Shown here in pieces: positions 24,290 through 31,909 of a stretch of 40,170 nt of DNA. Origin of the DNA: Siculibacillus sp. (lineage in GTDB: Bacteria; Pseudomonadota; Alphaproteobacteria; Rhizobiales; Ancalomicrobiaceae); NCBI GenBank assembly GCA_030247555.1, contig JAOTSD010000034.1, forward strand, positions 1 through 40,170, written 5' to 3'. The notes below the pieces were generated by a model. That model did not search any database, was not told the DNA's origin, and worked only from the letters and a program-made list of their open reading frames with translations. Numbering within the stretch: the first letter of the stretch is position 1; each line of letters opens with the position of its first letter. A program made the translations under genes and the position numbers.

Positions 24290-25420
24290 ATGACCGACCG
24301 TATCCGCGAATTCCTCCGCACCCGCCGTCCCGATGGTCCCTGCCTGGTGGTCGACCTCGACGTCGTGCGCGAAAAATACGTGTCCTTCGCCAAGGCGATG
24401 CCCGACACCCGTGTCTTCTACGCGGTGAAGGCCAACCCGGCGCCGGAGGTGCTCGCCCTCCTCGCCGAGCTGGGCTCCTGCTTCGACACCGCCTCCGTCG
24501 CCGAGATCGAGATGGCGCTCGCCGCCGGCGCGTCGCCCGACCGCATCTCCTACGGCAACACCATCAAGAAGGAGCGCGACGTCGCCCGCGCCTTCGAGCT
24601 CGGCGTGCGCCTCTATGCCGTCGACTGCGAGGCCGAGGTCGAGAAGGTCTCCCGCGCAGCCCCCGGCTCGAGCGTCTTCTGCCGCATCCTCTCCGACGGA
24701 GCCGGCGCCGAATGGCCGCTCTCCCGCAAGTTCGGCTGCGATCCGAAGATGGCGCCGCGCGTGCTCGAACACGCCCACCGTCTCGGCCTCGACGCCTACG
24801 GCGTGTCCTTCCACGTCGGCTCGCAGCAGCGCGACACCGGCGCCTGGGACGCCGCTGTGGCTTCCGCCGCCTGGATCTTCCGTGAGATGGCCGAGCGCGG
24901 CATCCAACTGCGCATGGTCAACCTCGGCGGTGGTTTCCCGACGAAGTACCTCAGGGACGTGCCCCCGGTGCAGGCCTATGCCCAGGCCATCTCCGACGCA
25001 ATCCTGACCCACTTCGGCAACCACACCCCGGAGACCATCATCGAGCCGGGTCGCGGCATGGTGGGGTCCGCCGGCGTCATCAAGTCCGAGGTCGTGCTCG
25101 TCTCCAAGAAGAGCGACGACGACGAGGTGCGTTGGGTCTATCTCGACATCGGCAAGTTCGGCGGTCTCGCCGAGACGATGGACGAGGCGATCCGCTATCC
25201 CGTCCGCACCGACCGCGATCACGACGCGATGGCGCCCTGCGTGCTCGCCGGTCCGACCTGCGATTCGGCCGACGTGCTCTACGAGAAGACGCCGTACCTC
25301 CTGCCGATCTCCCTCGAGATCGGCGACGAGGTCCTCATCGAGGGCACCGGCGCCTACACCACCACCTATTCGGCGGTGGCGTTCAACGGCTTCCAGCCGC
25401 TGAAGAGCTACGTCATCTGA
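24290..25420 (+). CDS. odc: ornithine decarboxylase (fold III, PLP-dependent)
   Basis: This 376-residue enzyme converts ornithine to putrescine. It is the alanine-racemase-fold (eukaryote-like) type, not the large E. coli SpeF type. K47 in FYAVKANPAPEVL should hold PLP, FHVGSQ is at 174-179, the phosphate-binding GGGFP at 213-217, EPGR at 252-255, and the active-site Cys is C324 in AGPTCDSAD. The specificity segment around 287-300 (DIGKFGGLAETMDEAI) resembles alphaproteobacterial ornithine/lysine decarboxylases, so some lysine activity is possible. A GGGAG ribosome-binding site lies 9 nt before the ATG. Putrescine from this enzyme is the substrate of homospermidine synthase, encoded 2.6 kb downstream. 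Confidence 0.95.
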   Translation: MTDRIREFLRTRRPDGPCLVVDLDVVREKYVSFAKAMPDTRVFYAVKANPAPEVLALLAELGSCFDTASVAEIEMALAAGASPDRISYGNTIKKERDVARAFELGVRLYAVDCEAEVEKVSRAAPGSSVFCRILSDGAGAEWPLSRKFGCDPKMAPRVLEHAHRLGLDAYGVSFHVGSQQRDTGAWDAAVASAAWIFREMAERGIQLRMVNLGGGFPTKYLRDVPPVQAYAQAISDAILTHFGNHTPETIIEPGRGMVGSAGVIKSEVVLVSKKSDDDEVRWVYLDIGKFGGLAETMDEAIRYPVRTDRDHDAMAPCVLAGPTCDSADVLYEKTPYLLPISLEIGDEVLIEGTGAYTTTYSAVAFNGFQPLKSYVI

Positions 25421-25426
25421 CGTCGC

Positions 25427-25448
25427 GCCGGCCCGCCCCGGGGCCGGC
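25427..25448 (+). terminator. terminator after ornithine decarboxylase
   Basis: GCCGGCCC-N6-GGGCCGGC is a perfect 8-bp stem that starts 6 nt after the stop codon and is followed by a pyrimidine-rich TCCTTCCCTC. This is a reasonable intrinsic terminator and suggests the following GNAT gene has its own promoter or depends on read-through. Confidence 0.55.
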
Positions 25449-25529
25449 TCCTTCCCTCAGCCGCTCCCGACCGGCCGGACTCGTTCCGGCACGAGGGTCG
25501 TCGTCACGCCCGTGATGGGGACAACGACC

Positions 25530-26090
25530 ATGCCTTCGCCTCGCCCGCTTCTCACCACCCTCGCCCCCGCCTTCCACGTTCGCGACGAGCGCGTCCCCGA
25601 CCGCGCCGCACGCGAGCGGCTCCTCGACGCCGCCTTCGGCCCGAGCCGCTTCGCCAAGACCTGCGAACGTCTGCGCGAGGGTCGCCTGCCCACCGAGGGT
25701 CTCGCCCTCGTCGCGGAGAATGCCGCCGGCCGTCTCATCGGCACGGTGCGGCTGTGGCACGTGGAAGCGGGCGAGGCGGGTCCCTCGCTGATGCTCGGCC
25801 CGATCGCCGTCGCCGAGATGGCCCGTTCGCTCGGCCTCGGCGCCGCCCTGATGCGGGTGGCGATCGACCGGGCCCGTCGCTCGGGTCATCGTTCGATCGT
25901 GCTGGTCGGCGACGCGCCCTGGTACGCCCGTTTCGGCTTCTCCGCCGAACTCACCACCGGCCTCGATCTGCCCGGCCCGGTCGATCGCGCCCGCTTCCTC
26001 GGCCTCGAACTGACCGACGGCGCCCTCGCCGAGGCCCGCGGCATGGTCGTCGCGACCGGCGTTCTCGACGCCATGGTGCGGGCCGCCTGA
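25530..26090 (+). CDS. GNAT-family N-acetyltransferase (YhbS-like)
   Basis: This 186-residue protein is a GNAT acetyltransferase of the YhbS type. Features include the RERLLDAAFG start, the strand LMLGPIAVAEMARSLGLGAALMRVAI that contains the acetyl-CoA loop (R/Q-x-x-G-x-G/A region, here RSLGLGAA), and the SIVLVGDAPWYARFGFSAE motif typical of this branch. The ATG at 25530 has GGGG 9 nt upstream; in-frame GTG at 25512 and ATG at 25515 are alternatives. It follows ornithine decarboxylase in the same direction; a link to polyamine acetylation is possible but not shown by the sequence. Confidence 0.88.
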   Translation: MPSPRPLLTTLAPAFHVRDERVPDRAARERLLDAAFGPSRFAKTCERLREGRLPTEGLALVAENAAGRLIGTVRLWHVEAGEAGPSLMLGPIAVAEMARSLGLGAALMRVAIDRARRSGHRSIVLVGDAPWYARFGFSAELTTGLDLPGPVDRARFLGLELTDGALAEARGMVVATGVLDAMVRAA

Positions 26091-26175
26091 ACCACCCTCC
26101 CCGGGGGTCGTCCGCCGCCGACGCGGCGCGCGCCTCCCGGCCCGACCGCTGTGCGTCGCTCCGGCGGCGCGCGGC

Positions 26176-26190
26176 TGGCAGCACTCTTGC
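26176..26190 (+). promoter_or_regulatory. sigma-54-type promoter
   Basis: TGGCAGCACTCTTGC matches the RpoN consensus TGGCACG-N4-TTGCW, with exactly 10 nt between the conserved GG and GC, followed by T. It lies 76 nt before the GTG of the TPR-like gene. I looked for a NifA-type site (TGT-N10-ACA) in the preceding 300 nt and found none, so the activator is unknown. Confidence 0.5.
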
Positions 26191-26266
26191 TTCTCCCCCG
26201 ACGTCGCCTCGCCCCGGCCGCTCCGCCGGCCGGGCGAGGCCGATCTTCGTCGCAAAGGAGACGCCC

Positions 26267-26752
26267 GTGGGTGGAGAAGCCGCCGAAGCCGACGCCGCGA
26301 GCGCGGCCCTCGCCCTGCTCGAGGGCGCCCGTGCCGCCCGCAGCGACCCGGAGACCTCCGAGACCGCCGTCCTCGCCGCCCTCGCACTCGCTCCCGACGA
26401 CCTCGACGTCCGCATCGGCGCCTACAAGTTCTATTTCTACAATTCTCGCCTTCGCGAGGCCCTGCCCCACGCCGCCTGGACCATCGCCCACGCCGCTCGC
26501 GCCCTCGGCCTGCCCGAGGACTGGCGAAAGGTCGAACCCGGCGCCGCCGCCTTCGACACACTCGACGAGGGGCCACGCCTCTTCCTCCAGTCGCTGCTCG
26601 CCTGGGGCTGGTGCAAGGCTCGCCTCGGCGATCTCGCCGAGGGCATCGAGGCGATGACCCGAGTGGCGAGGCTCGACCCCCACGACCGCTTCGGCGCCGC
26701 CCGCCTCGCCGAGGTGGTTCGTCGCGAGGGGCGCGACGACGCGGACGACTGA
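26267..26752 (+). CDS. TPR-like protein of unknown function
   Basis: This 161-residue soluble protein is composed of helical repeats: AALALAPDDLDVRIGAYKFYFYNSRLREALPHAAWTIAHA (38-76) and LLAWGWCKARLGDLAEGIEAMTRVARLDPHDRFGAARLAEV (110-150) both read as TPR-like helix pairs with the common x-DP-x-D/N phasing. There is no signal peptide or membrane segment. The start is GTG at 26267, preceded by a strong AAAGGAG six nt away; an upstream in-frame extension lacks any such site. The gene stands behind a sigma-54-like promoter and ahead of norE-norF. Function is unknown; it may be a scaffold or adaptor. Confidence 0.75.
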   Translation: MGGEAAEADAASAALALLEGARAARSDPETSETAVLAALALAPDDLDVRIGAYKFYFYNSRLREALPHAAWTIAHAARALGLPEDWRKVEPGAAAFDTLDEGPRLFLQSLLAWGWCKARLGDLAEGIEAMTRVARLDPHDRFGAARLAEVVRREGRDDADD

Positions 26753-26925
26753 GGCCATCGGGTATCACGCGCCGTCGAGGGTCTTCCCGAAGCGAAATCC
26801 GCGAGCCTCCGATGCGGCCGGGAAGTCCGCGAGCGGACGGCGGCGGGTGGGCCGGCGCCTTCTGCCGCCGATGGGAAATCGAGTCCACTCGAAATCGGTC
26901 AAGTCGCCCGGACCACCGCGGTGCC

Positions 26926-27534
26926 ATGCTGTCGAAAACATCGACGAGCGATCGAACTTCCGTGACCGACCTCCCCGCCCCTCCACCGGCGCACCACCCA
27001 CGTGGCGACACCCTGCCGGGCAATCCGATGATGTGGCTGTTGATCGCCGCGGAATTGCTGGTCTTCGGCGCCGCGCTCCTCGGCTATGCCGGCGCCCGCG
27101 CCCTCGACCCCGCCGGCTTCGCCGCCGCCCAAGACGGGCTCGACCGGCTCGCCGGCACGGTCAACACCGCCATCCTGCTCACCTCCGGCCTCTTCGCGGC
27201 GCTGGCCACCGAAGCCTCCCGAAGAGGCGAGCGCGGTCGCACCCGCCTCCTTCTCACCGCCGCGGCGATGATCGGCGCGCTCTTCCTGGTGGTGAAGGGC
27301 TTCGAATATTCCGCCGAGATCGCCGCCGGCAACGGCCTGTCGACTTCGACCTTCCACACCCTCTATTTCCTGATCACCGGTTTCCACGCCATCCACGTGA
27401 TCTTCGGCATCCTGATCCTCGCCATCGTGATGGTCTTCGACGACCTCGAACACGTGGAGACGGGAACCGCCTTCTGGCACATGGTCGATCTGATCTGGGT
27501 CGTCGTCTTCCCCTGCCTCTATCTCCTGCGCTGA
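26926..27534 (+). CDS. norE: cytochrome c oxidase subunit III family protein, NorE-like
   Basis: This roughly 200-residue membrane protein has the five-helix layout of heme-copper oxidase subunit III, in the NorE branch: LPGNPMMWLLIAAELLVFGAALLGY at the start, VNTAILLTSGLFAALAT, then FEYSAEI and the conserved FHTLYFLITGFHAIHVIFGILILAI and FWHMVDLIWVVVFPCLYLLR. NorE is an accessory membrane protein of nitric oxide reductase clusters, but norCBQD are not in the window. The ATG at 26926 and a GTG at 26962 are both possible starts; neither has a strong ribosome-binding site, so the first 12 residues are uncertain. Confidence 0.85.
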   Translation: MLSKTSTSDRTSVTDLPAPPPAHHPRGDTLPGNPMMWLLIAAELLVFGAALLGYAGARALDPAGFAAAQDGLDRLAGTVNTAILLTSGLFAALATEASRRGERGRTRLLLTAAAMIGALFLVVKGFEYSAEIAAGNGLSTSTFHTLYFLITGFHAIHVIFGILILAIVMVFDDLEHVETGTAFWHMVDLIWVVVFPCLYLLR

Positions 27535-27546
27535 GGAGGACCGCAC

Positions 27547-27879
27547 GTGCCCCCCGAAACCCGCCGCCTGATCCTCACCTGGGGCCTGCTGATGGGGCTC
27601 ACGCTCGCCCTCGGCGTCTCCGGAGACGTCGCCCGGCCGACCCGCCTCGGGGCACTCTGGCTCGCCGTCATCGGCGTCGTCACCGTCACCAAGGCGCGTT
27701 TCGTCCTCGCCCGCTACCTGCGCCTCGAGACCGCCCCGGCCTTCCTCTCCGGCTTCACCGGCTCGCTCGCCGCCACGGTGGCGGTGATCGTGGTCTCCTT
27801 CGCCCTCCTCCACCAGCCGCTCATCGGCAAGGTCGCCGCGCCCCCGCGCCCCGCCGCCGCGCCGTCCGCGATGAAATGA
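27547..27879 (+). CDS. norF: cytochrome C oxidase subunit IV family protein, NorF-like
   Basis: This 110-residue membrane protein has three predicted helices (LILTWGLLMGLTLALGV, LGALWLAVIGVVTVTKARFVLARYL, SLAATVAVIVVSFALL) and matches the small NorF/subunit IV family that is usually encoded right after norE. TKARFVLARYLRLE is the conserved central piece. It starts with GTG at 27547 after an AGGAGG ribosome-binding site, 12 nt after the norE stop, so the two are one transcript. With norE it is an orphan pair without reductase genes. Confidence 0.8.
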   Translation: MPPETRRLILTWGLLMGLTLALGVSGDVARPTRLGALWLAVIGVVTVTKARFVLARYLRLETAPAFLSGFTGSLAATVAVIVVSFALLHQPLIGKVAAPPRPAAAPSAMK

Positions 27880-27902
27880 CGGATTTCCGACGCGAATTCC
27901 CG

Positions 27903-27931
27903 TTGACCTTCCCGCTCGCCTCTGATTTGTG
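27903..27931 (+). promoter_or_regulatory. candidate promoter of homospermidine synthase
   Basis: TTGACC (27903-27908) is a good -35 box. With 17 nt spacing the -10 would be TTTGTG (27926-27931), a poor match, overlapping the palindrome GTGATCAC (27929-27936). It sits about 85 nt before the start codon. Confidence 0.3.
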
Positions 27932-27980
27932 ATCACGTCCGCGCGACCGGAGGAAACCCGGCGCGGCGCAACGGTTTTTC

Positions 27981-27995
27981 GGGTGCCGGGCACCC
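27981..27995 (+). other. stem-loop just before the homospermidine synthase ribosome-binding site
   Basis: GGGTGC-CGG-GCACCC is a perfect 6-bp hairpin ending 20 nt before the ATG, directly upstream of the GAGTGAGGAAG ribosome-binding region and preceded by GGTTTTT. It could influence translation of the synthase. Confidence 0.4.
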
Positions 27996-28015
27996 CTGCC
28001 ACGGAGTGAGGAAGA

Positions 28016-29446
28016 ATGACGAACTGGCCGATCCACGGCGAGATCACCGGCCCCATCGTGATGATCGGCTTCGGCTCGATCGGCCGCGGCACCCTGCCCT
28101 TGATCGAACGTCACTTCACCTTCGACAGGTCGCGTCTCGTCGTCATCGACCCCTCCGACGCCGACCGTCGCCTCGTCGACGAGCGCGGCTACACCTTCGT
28201 CCACCAAGCGGTGACGAAGGACAACTACCGCGAATTGCTCACCCCCTTCGTCACCCGGGGCGGCGGTCGGGCCTTCATCGTCAACCTGTCGGTCGACACC
28301 GGCTCGCTCGACCTGATGAAGTTCGCCCGCGAGCTCGGTGCCCTCTACATCGACACCGTGGTCGAGCCCTGGCTCGGCTTCTACTTCGACAAGGCCGCCA
28401 CCACCGCCTCGCGGTCCAACTACGCCCTGCGCGAGACGGTGCGGGCGGAGAAGGCGAAGAATCCCGGCGGGCCGACCGCGGTCTCCTGCTGCGGCGCCAA
28501 CCCGGGCATGGTCTCCTGGTTCGTCAAGGCGGCACTGTTGAACATCGCCCGCGACACCGGCGCATCGGCCGAGAAGCCCACCACCCGCGAGGGCTGGGCG
28601 AAGCTGATGCAGCGCCTCGGCGTCAAGGGCGTCCACATCGCCGAGCGCGACACCCAGCGTTCGAAGAACCCGAAGCCGATGAACGTCTTCGTCAACACCT
28701 GGTCGGTCGAGGGCTTCGTCTCCGAGGGACTGCAACCGGCCGAACTCGGCTGGGGCACCGGCGAGACCTGGATGCCGGAGAACGGCCGCACCCACGCCAC
28801 CGGCTGCAAGGCGGCGATCTACCTGCTCCAGCCCGGCGCCAACACCCGCGTCCGCACCTGGTGCCCGACGCCGGGCGCCCAGTACGGCTTCCTCGTCACC
28901 CACAACGAGTCGATCTCCATCGCCGACTACTACACGGTCGGCGAGGGTGCGAACCTCGAGTTCCGCCCGACCTGCCACTACGCCTATCACCCCTCCAACG
29001 ATGCGGTGCTGTCGCTGCACGAGATGTTCGGAGCGGCCGGCGCCAAGCAGCCGGTGAACCACATCCTCGACGAGAACGAGATCGTCGACGGAATCGACGA
29101 GCTCGGCGTCCTCCTCTACGGCCACGCCAAGAACGCCTACTGGTACGGCTCGCAGCTCTCCATCGAGGAGACCCGGGTGCTCGCCCCCTACCAGAACGCC
29201 ACCGGGCTTCAGGTGTCCTCGGCCGTGCTCGCCGGCATGGTCTGGGCGCTCGACAACCCGCAGGCCGGCATCGTCGAGGCCGACGAGATGGATCACGAGC
29301 GTTGCCTCGAGGTGCAGACCCCCTATCTCGGTCCGGTCGTCGGCCACTACACGGACTGGACGCCGCTTAAGGATCGCCCCGGTCTCTTCCCCGAGGACAT
29401 CGATACCGCCGACCCCTGGTCGTTCCGCAACGTTCTGGTGCGCTGA
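28016..29446 (+). CDS. hss: homospermidine synthase
   Basis: This 476-residue NAD-dependent enzyme joins two putrescines into sym-homospermidine, the main long polyamine of many alphaproteobacteria. The nucleotide-binding GFGSIGRG is at residues 18-25. Other hallmark stretches are NLSVDTGSLDLMKFARELG, IDTVVEPWLGFYFD, SCCGANPGMVSWFVKAAL and HNESISIADYYTVGEG; the length is normal for the family (about 475). A GAGTGAGGAAG ribosome-binding site precedes the ATG. Its substrate putrescine would come from the ornithine decarboxylase encoded 2.6 kb upstream, so the two genes form a short pathway interrupted by unrelated genes. Confidence 0.95.
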   Translation: MTNWPIHGEITGPIVMIGFGSIGRGTLPLIERHFTFDRSRLVVIDPSDADRRLVDERGYTFVHQAVTKDNYRELLTPFVTRGGGRAFIVNLSVDTGSLDLMKFARELGALYIDTVVEPWLGFYFDKAATTASRSNYALRETVRAEKAKNPGGPTAVSCCGANPGMVSWFVKAALLNIARDTGASAEKPTTREGWAKLMQRLGVKGVHIAERDTQRSKNPKPMNVFVNTWSVEGFVSEGLQPAELGWGTGETWMPENGRTHATGCKAAIYLLQPGANTRVRTWCPTPGAQYGFLVTHNESISIADYYTVGEGANLEFRPTCHYAYHPSNDAVLSLHEMFGAAGAKQPVNHILDENEIVDGIDELGVLLYGHAKNAYWYGSQLSIEETRVLAPYQNATGLQVSSAVLAGMVWALDNPQAGIVEADEMDHERCLEVQTPYLGPVVGHYTDWTPLKDRPGLFPEDIDTADPWSFRNVLVR

Positions 29447-29501
29447 CGCCACGTAAGATACTCAGCGCGGTCCGATATTTCTCTTCATCGGCAACGTGTT
29501 C

Positions 29502-29532
29502 GATCGGCCGGAGATCCGCTCTCCGGCCGATC
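29502..29532 (+). terminator. terminator after homospermidine synthase
   Basis: GATCGGCCGGAG pairs perfectly with CTCCGGCCGATC (12 bp, 7-nt loop) 55 nt after the stop codon. It is followed by TCGTCTTC, a weak T-rich segment. This is the clearest terminator-like hairpin in this part of the window. Confidence 0.6.
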
Positions 29533-29574
29533 TCGTCTTCGGCCGACGGCACAGAGCGGTGCGCTCTTCCAAAT

Positions 29575-29603
29575 TTGGACTTTCGATCAACACTTTCTTC
29601 ACT
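29575..29603 (+). promoter_or_regulatory. candidate promoter of the chemotaxis receptor
   Basis: TTGGAC (29575-29580) and TTCACT (29598-29603) are separated by 17 nt, about 45 nt before the receptor start. Matches to the housekeeping consensus are fair. No sigma-28 pattern is visible. Confidence 0.35.
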
Positions 29604-29647
29604 TTCCGGGGCGACTCTCGGGTACCTGAACCTCGTGGGTGCCCGAG

Positions 29648-31324
29648 ATGAAGAACTGGTCGATCTCCGCGAAATTCACTCTTCTCTTCCTGTCCTCCGT
29701 GCTGGTCGCGCTGTGCTTCGGCGCCTTCAACATGTGGTCGGACGGTGAGCGGTCGAGGCTCGATCACGCGCTGGCCGACACCTATGCCGGACAGGCCCAC
29801 GTCGAGAAGATCAATGGCCTGATCTATGCCGTGGTGATGGAGAGCCGCGGCATCTACATGTCGTCGAAGCCCGAGCCGCTGAAGAAGTTCGCCGACGGTC
29901 TCTTCGTCCAACTCGGGCGGATGATGGCCACGGTCGACGCCTGGGAGGCGAGCGTCTCGCCGGCGCTGAAGCCGAAGTTCGAGGAGATGAAGAAGCGGGT
30001 GGTACAGTTCCGCGACTTCCGCACCGACATGGCCCGCCGCGGCATGGCGGAAGGCTCCGCCATCGCCCGTGAACTCGGCGACAACGACGCCAACCGCTCC
30101 GTCCGCTCCGCCCTCAACAAGGACCTCGAGGCGCTCGCCGCCGGACTCGCCGCCGAAGCCGCGAGCCTCAAGAGCGATCTGGCGCGCCTCGGTGACATGG
30201 CCAGGGCTCTCGGCATCGCCCTCTTCGCGCTCTGCCTCGCCGTCGGCGCCCTCGGCGTCTGGATGGCCCGCACCCAGATCGCCCGGCCGATCACCCGCCT
30301 CGTCGCGGTCATGACCGAGATCTCGGCCGGACGCACCGCCCTCGACGTGCCGCATCGCGACCGCGGCGACGAGATCGGCAGCATCGCCGCCGCCGTCGCC
30401 GATTTCCGCGATGCCGTGGATCGGTCCGAAGCGATGAAGGCCTCCCTCACCGAGGAGGGTCGCACCCGCGCCGAACGCCAGAGTCGCGTCGAGTCCGCCG
30501 TCACCGGCTTCGACCGCGAGATCGCCACCCTGACAGGCGAACTGACCCGCACCGCCTCGACCCTCGCCGAAGCCGCCCGCGGCCAGATCCGCGACGCCGG
30601 CGCCGCCTCCGAGCGCAGCCGGTCGGTCGCCGACTCTTCCGCCCGCGCCAGCGGCAACGTCCAGACCGTGGCCGCCGCCGCCGAAGAGCTTTCTGCCTCC
30701 GTCGCCGAGATCAACGCCCGCGTCGGCGAGGCCGCCGCCGCCGCCCGCACCGCGGTGGAGACCGCCGAGCGCTCCTCCTCCTCCGTCCAGGGCCTCGCCG
30801 GGTCGGCGCAGAAGATCGGCGAAGTGGTCGATCTCATCCGCTCGATCGCCGAACAGACCAACCTGCTCGCCCTCAACGCCACCATCGAGGCGGCGCGCGC
30901 CGGTGACGCCGGCCGCGGTTTCGCCGTCGTCGCCAGCGAAGTGAAGGCACTCGCCGACCAGACCGCGAAGGCGACCGAAGAGATCTCGCGTCAGATCGTC
31001 CAGATCCAGACCACCGCACGCGCCTCCGTCGACGCCATCGGCGCCATCGGCGACACCATCCGCACCATCGACGAACTCACCGGCGCGGTCGCCGCCGCGG
31101 TCGAAGAGCAGAGCGCCTCCACCGGCGAGATCGCCCGCAACGTCGCCCATGCCGCTCACGCCACCGGCGAGGTCGACGGCGACATCCGCGAGATCGACCA
31201 CGTGGTCGCCGCCACGGTGAAGAGCGCCGACGGCCTGCTCGCCCTCGCCGAGAACCTCACCGGCCGCACCGACGACCTCGGCCGCCGAGTCTCCCACTTC
31301 CTGGCGTCTCTGCGCGCCGCCTGA
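29648..31324 (+). CDS. methyl-accepting chemotaxis protein
   Basis: This 558-residue receptor has a first membrane helix (residues 8-27), a periplasmic helical sensor of about 155 residues (four-helix-bundle-like, no recognised ligand motif), a second helix ([15 protein letters not shown], about 195-212), a HAMP domain ([20 protein letters not shown] onward), and the cytoplasmic signalling domain with the near-invariant hairpin tip [35 protein letters not shown]. The C-terminus (LASLRAA) lacks a CheR-tethering pentapeptide. The ATG at 29648 was chosen over an in-frame GTG at 29639 because it begins the usual [10 protein letters not shown] start; the ribosome-binding site is weak for both. No che genes are nearby. 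Confidence 0.93.
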   Translation: MKNWSISAKFTLLFLSSVLVALCFGAFNMWSDGERSRLDHALADTYAGQAHVEKINGLIYAVVMESRGIYMSSKPEPLKKFADGLFVQLGRMMATVDAWEASVSPALKPKFEEMKKRVVQFRDFRTDMARRGMAEGSAIARELGDNDANRSVRSALNKDLEALAAGLAAEAASLKSDLARLGDMARALGIALFALCLAVGALGVWMARTQIARPITRLVAVMTEISAGRTALDVPHRDRGDEIGSIAAAVADFRDAVDRSEAMKASLTEEGRTRAERQSRVESAVTGFDREIATLTGELTRTASTLAEAARGQIRDAGAASERSRSVADSSARASGNVQTVAAAAEELSASVAEINARVGEAAAAARTAVETAERSSSSVQGLAGSAQKIGEVVDLIRSIAEQTNLLALNATIEAARAGDAGRGFAVVASEVKALADQTAKATEEISRQIVQIQTTARASVDAIGAIGDTIRTIDELTGAVAAAVEEQSASTGEIARNVAHAAHATGEVDGDIREIDHVVAATVKSADGLLALAENLTGRTDDLGRRVSHFLASLRAA

Positions 31325-31356
31325 CGTTCGTTCGCCGTATACGGAATCGACAGATC

Positions 31357-31378
31357 TCCGGCGCATGATGGCGCCGGA
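31357..31378. terminator. hairpin after the chemotaxis receptor
   Basis: TCCGGCGC-ATGATG-GCGCCGGA is a perfect 8-bp stem in the 75-nt gap before the next gene. A 10-bp palindrome, CCGTATACGG (31335-31344), lies just ahead. The hairpin likely ends the receptor message but also falls in the leader of the downstream gene. Confidence 0.4.
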
Positions 31379-31399
31379 TGGATCGGATCGGGGAAGATC

Positions 31400-31906
31400 A
31401 TGCGGGTCGCGGGCGGGTATCTGGGAGCGGCGCTCGTCTCCGCCGTGATCGCGGTCGCGCTCCTCGTCTGGGGATGGGTCGATCCCACCGCTCCCGCCGG
31501 ACCTGTCCAGGTCCCCGGCTGGCTGATCGGCTGGTCGCCGGACATCGCCATCCGCTTCCGCAATCTCGGAACGTTTCTGGCCTCGGCCGGTCCGGAAGTG
31601 ACCATACCGCTGCGCCTCGCGGCGGCCCTGTTGCTCTTCCTGATCGTCGATCTCGTCGCGCTGGTGCTCTACGAGACCACCGACGAGGCTTGGCGCGGCG
31701 TCGCGGTCTGGGAAGCGGCGAAACCCCTCTGGGTGACGCTGATCTTCACCATCGTCACCTCGGCCCTCTACATGGCCGCGCTCGAATGGCGGATCGCGCC
31801 GGTGCCGCGCCTCGGCCTGTCGCCGTCCGGCTTCGCCCTCGCGGCGCTGATCGGCGGCCTCTTCTTCGGCCTCGGCCGCCCCCGCAACGAGCCGATCGAC
31901 GAGTGA
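31400..31906 (+). CDS. four-helix membrane protein of unknown function
   Basis: This 168-residue protein has four strongly hydrophobic segments at about 7-27, 70-91, 109-128 and 144-159. The first loop (28-68) is the only long hydrophilic part and would be periplasmic; it contains paired Trp/Pro motifs but no Cys or His cluster. I recognise no family. It starts with ATG after GGGGAAG and is convergent with the WD40 gene, with only 3 nt between their ends, so it is separate from the zinc operon. Codon use matches its neighbours, so it looks like a genuine resident gene. Confidence 0.72.
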   Translation: MRVAGGYLGAALVSAVIAVALLVWGWVDPTAPAGPVQVPGWLIGWSPDIAIRFRNLGTFLASAGPEVTIPLRLAAALLLFLIVDLVALVLYETTDEAWRGVAVWEAAKPLWVTLIFTIVTSALYMAALEWRIAPVPRLGLSPSGFALAALIGGLFFGLGRPRNEPIDE

Positions 31907-31909
31907 TCC

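Noticed and set aside
25413-27023. A 536-codon open frame on the minus strand across the GNAT and TPR genes
   Set aside because: Arg/Gly-rich, no motif, and it crosses two genes with good starts on the other strand.
29462-31366. A 634-codon open frame opposite the chemotaxis receptor
   Set aside because: It is Gly/Asp/Ala-rich antisense reading of a clear receptor gene with the conserved signalling tip.
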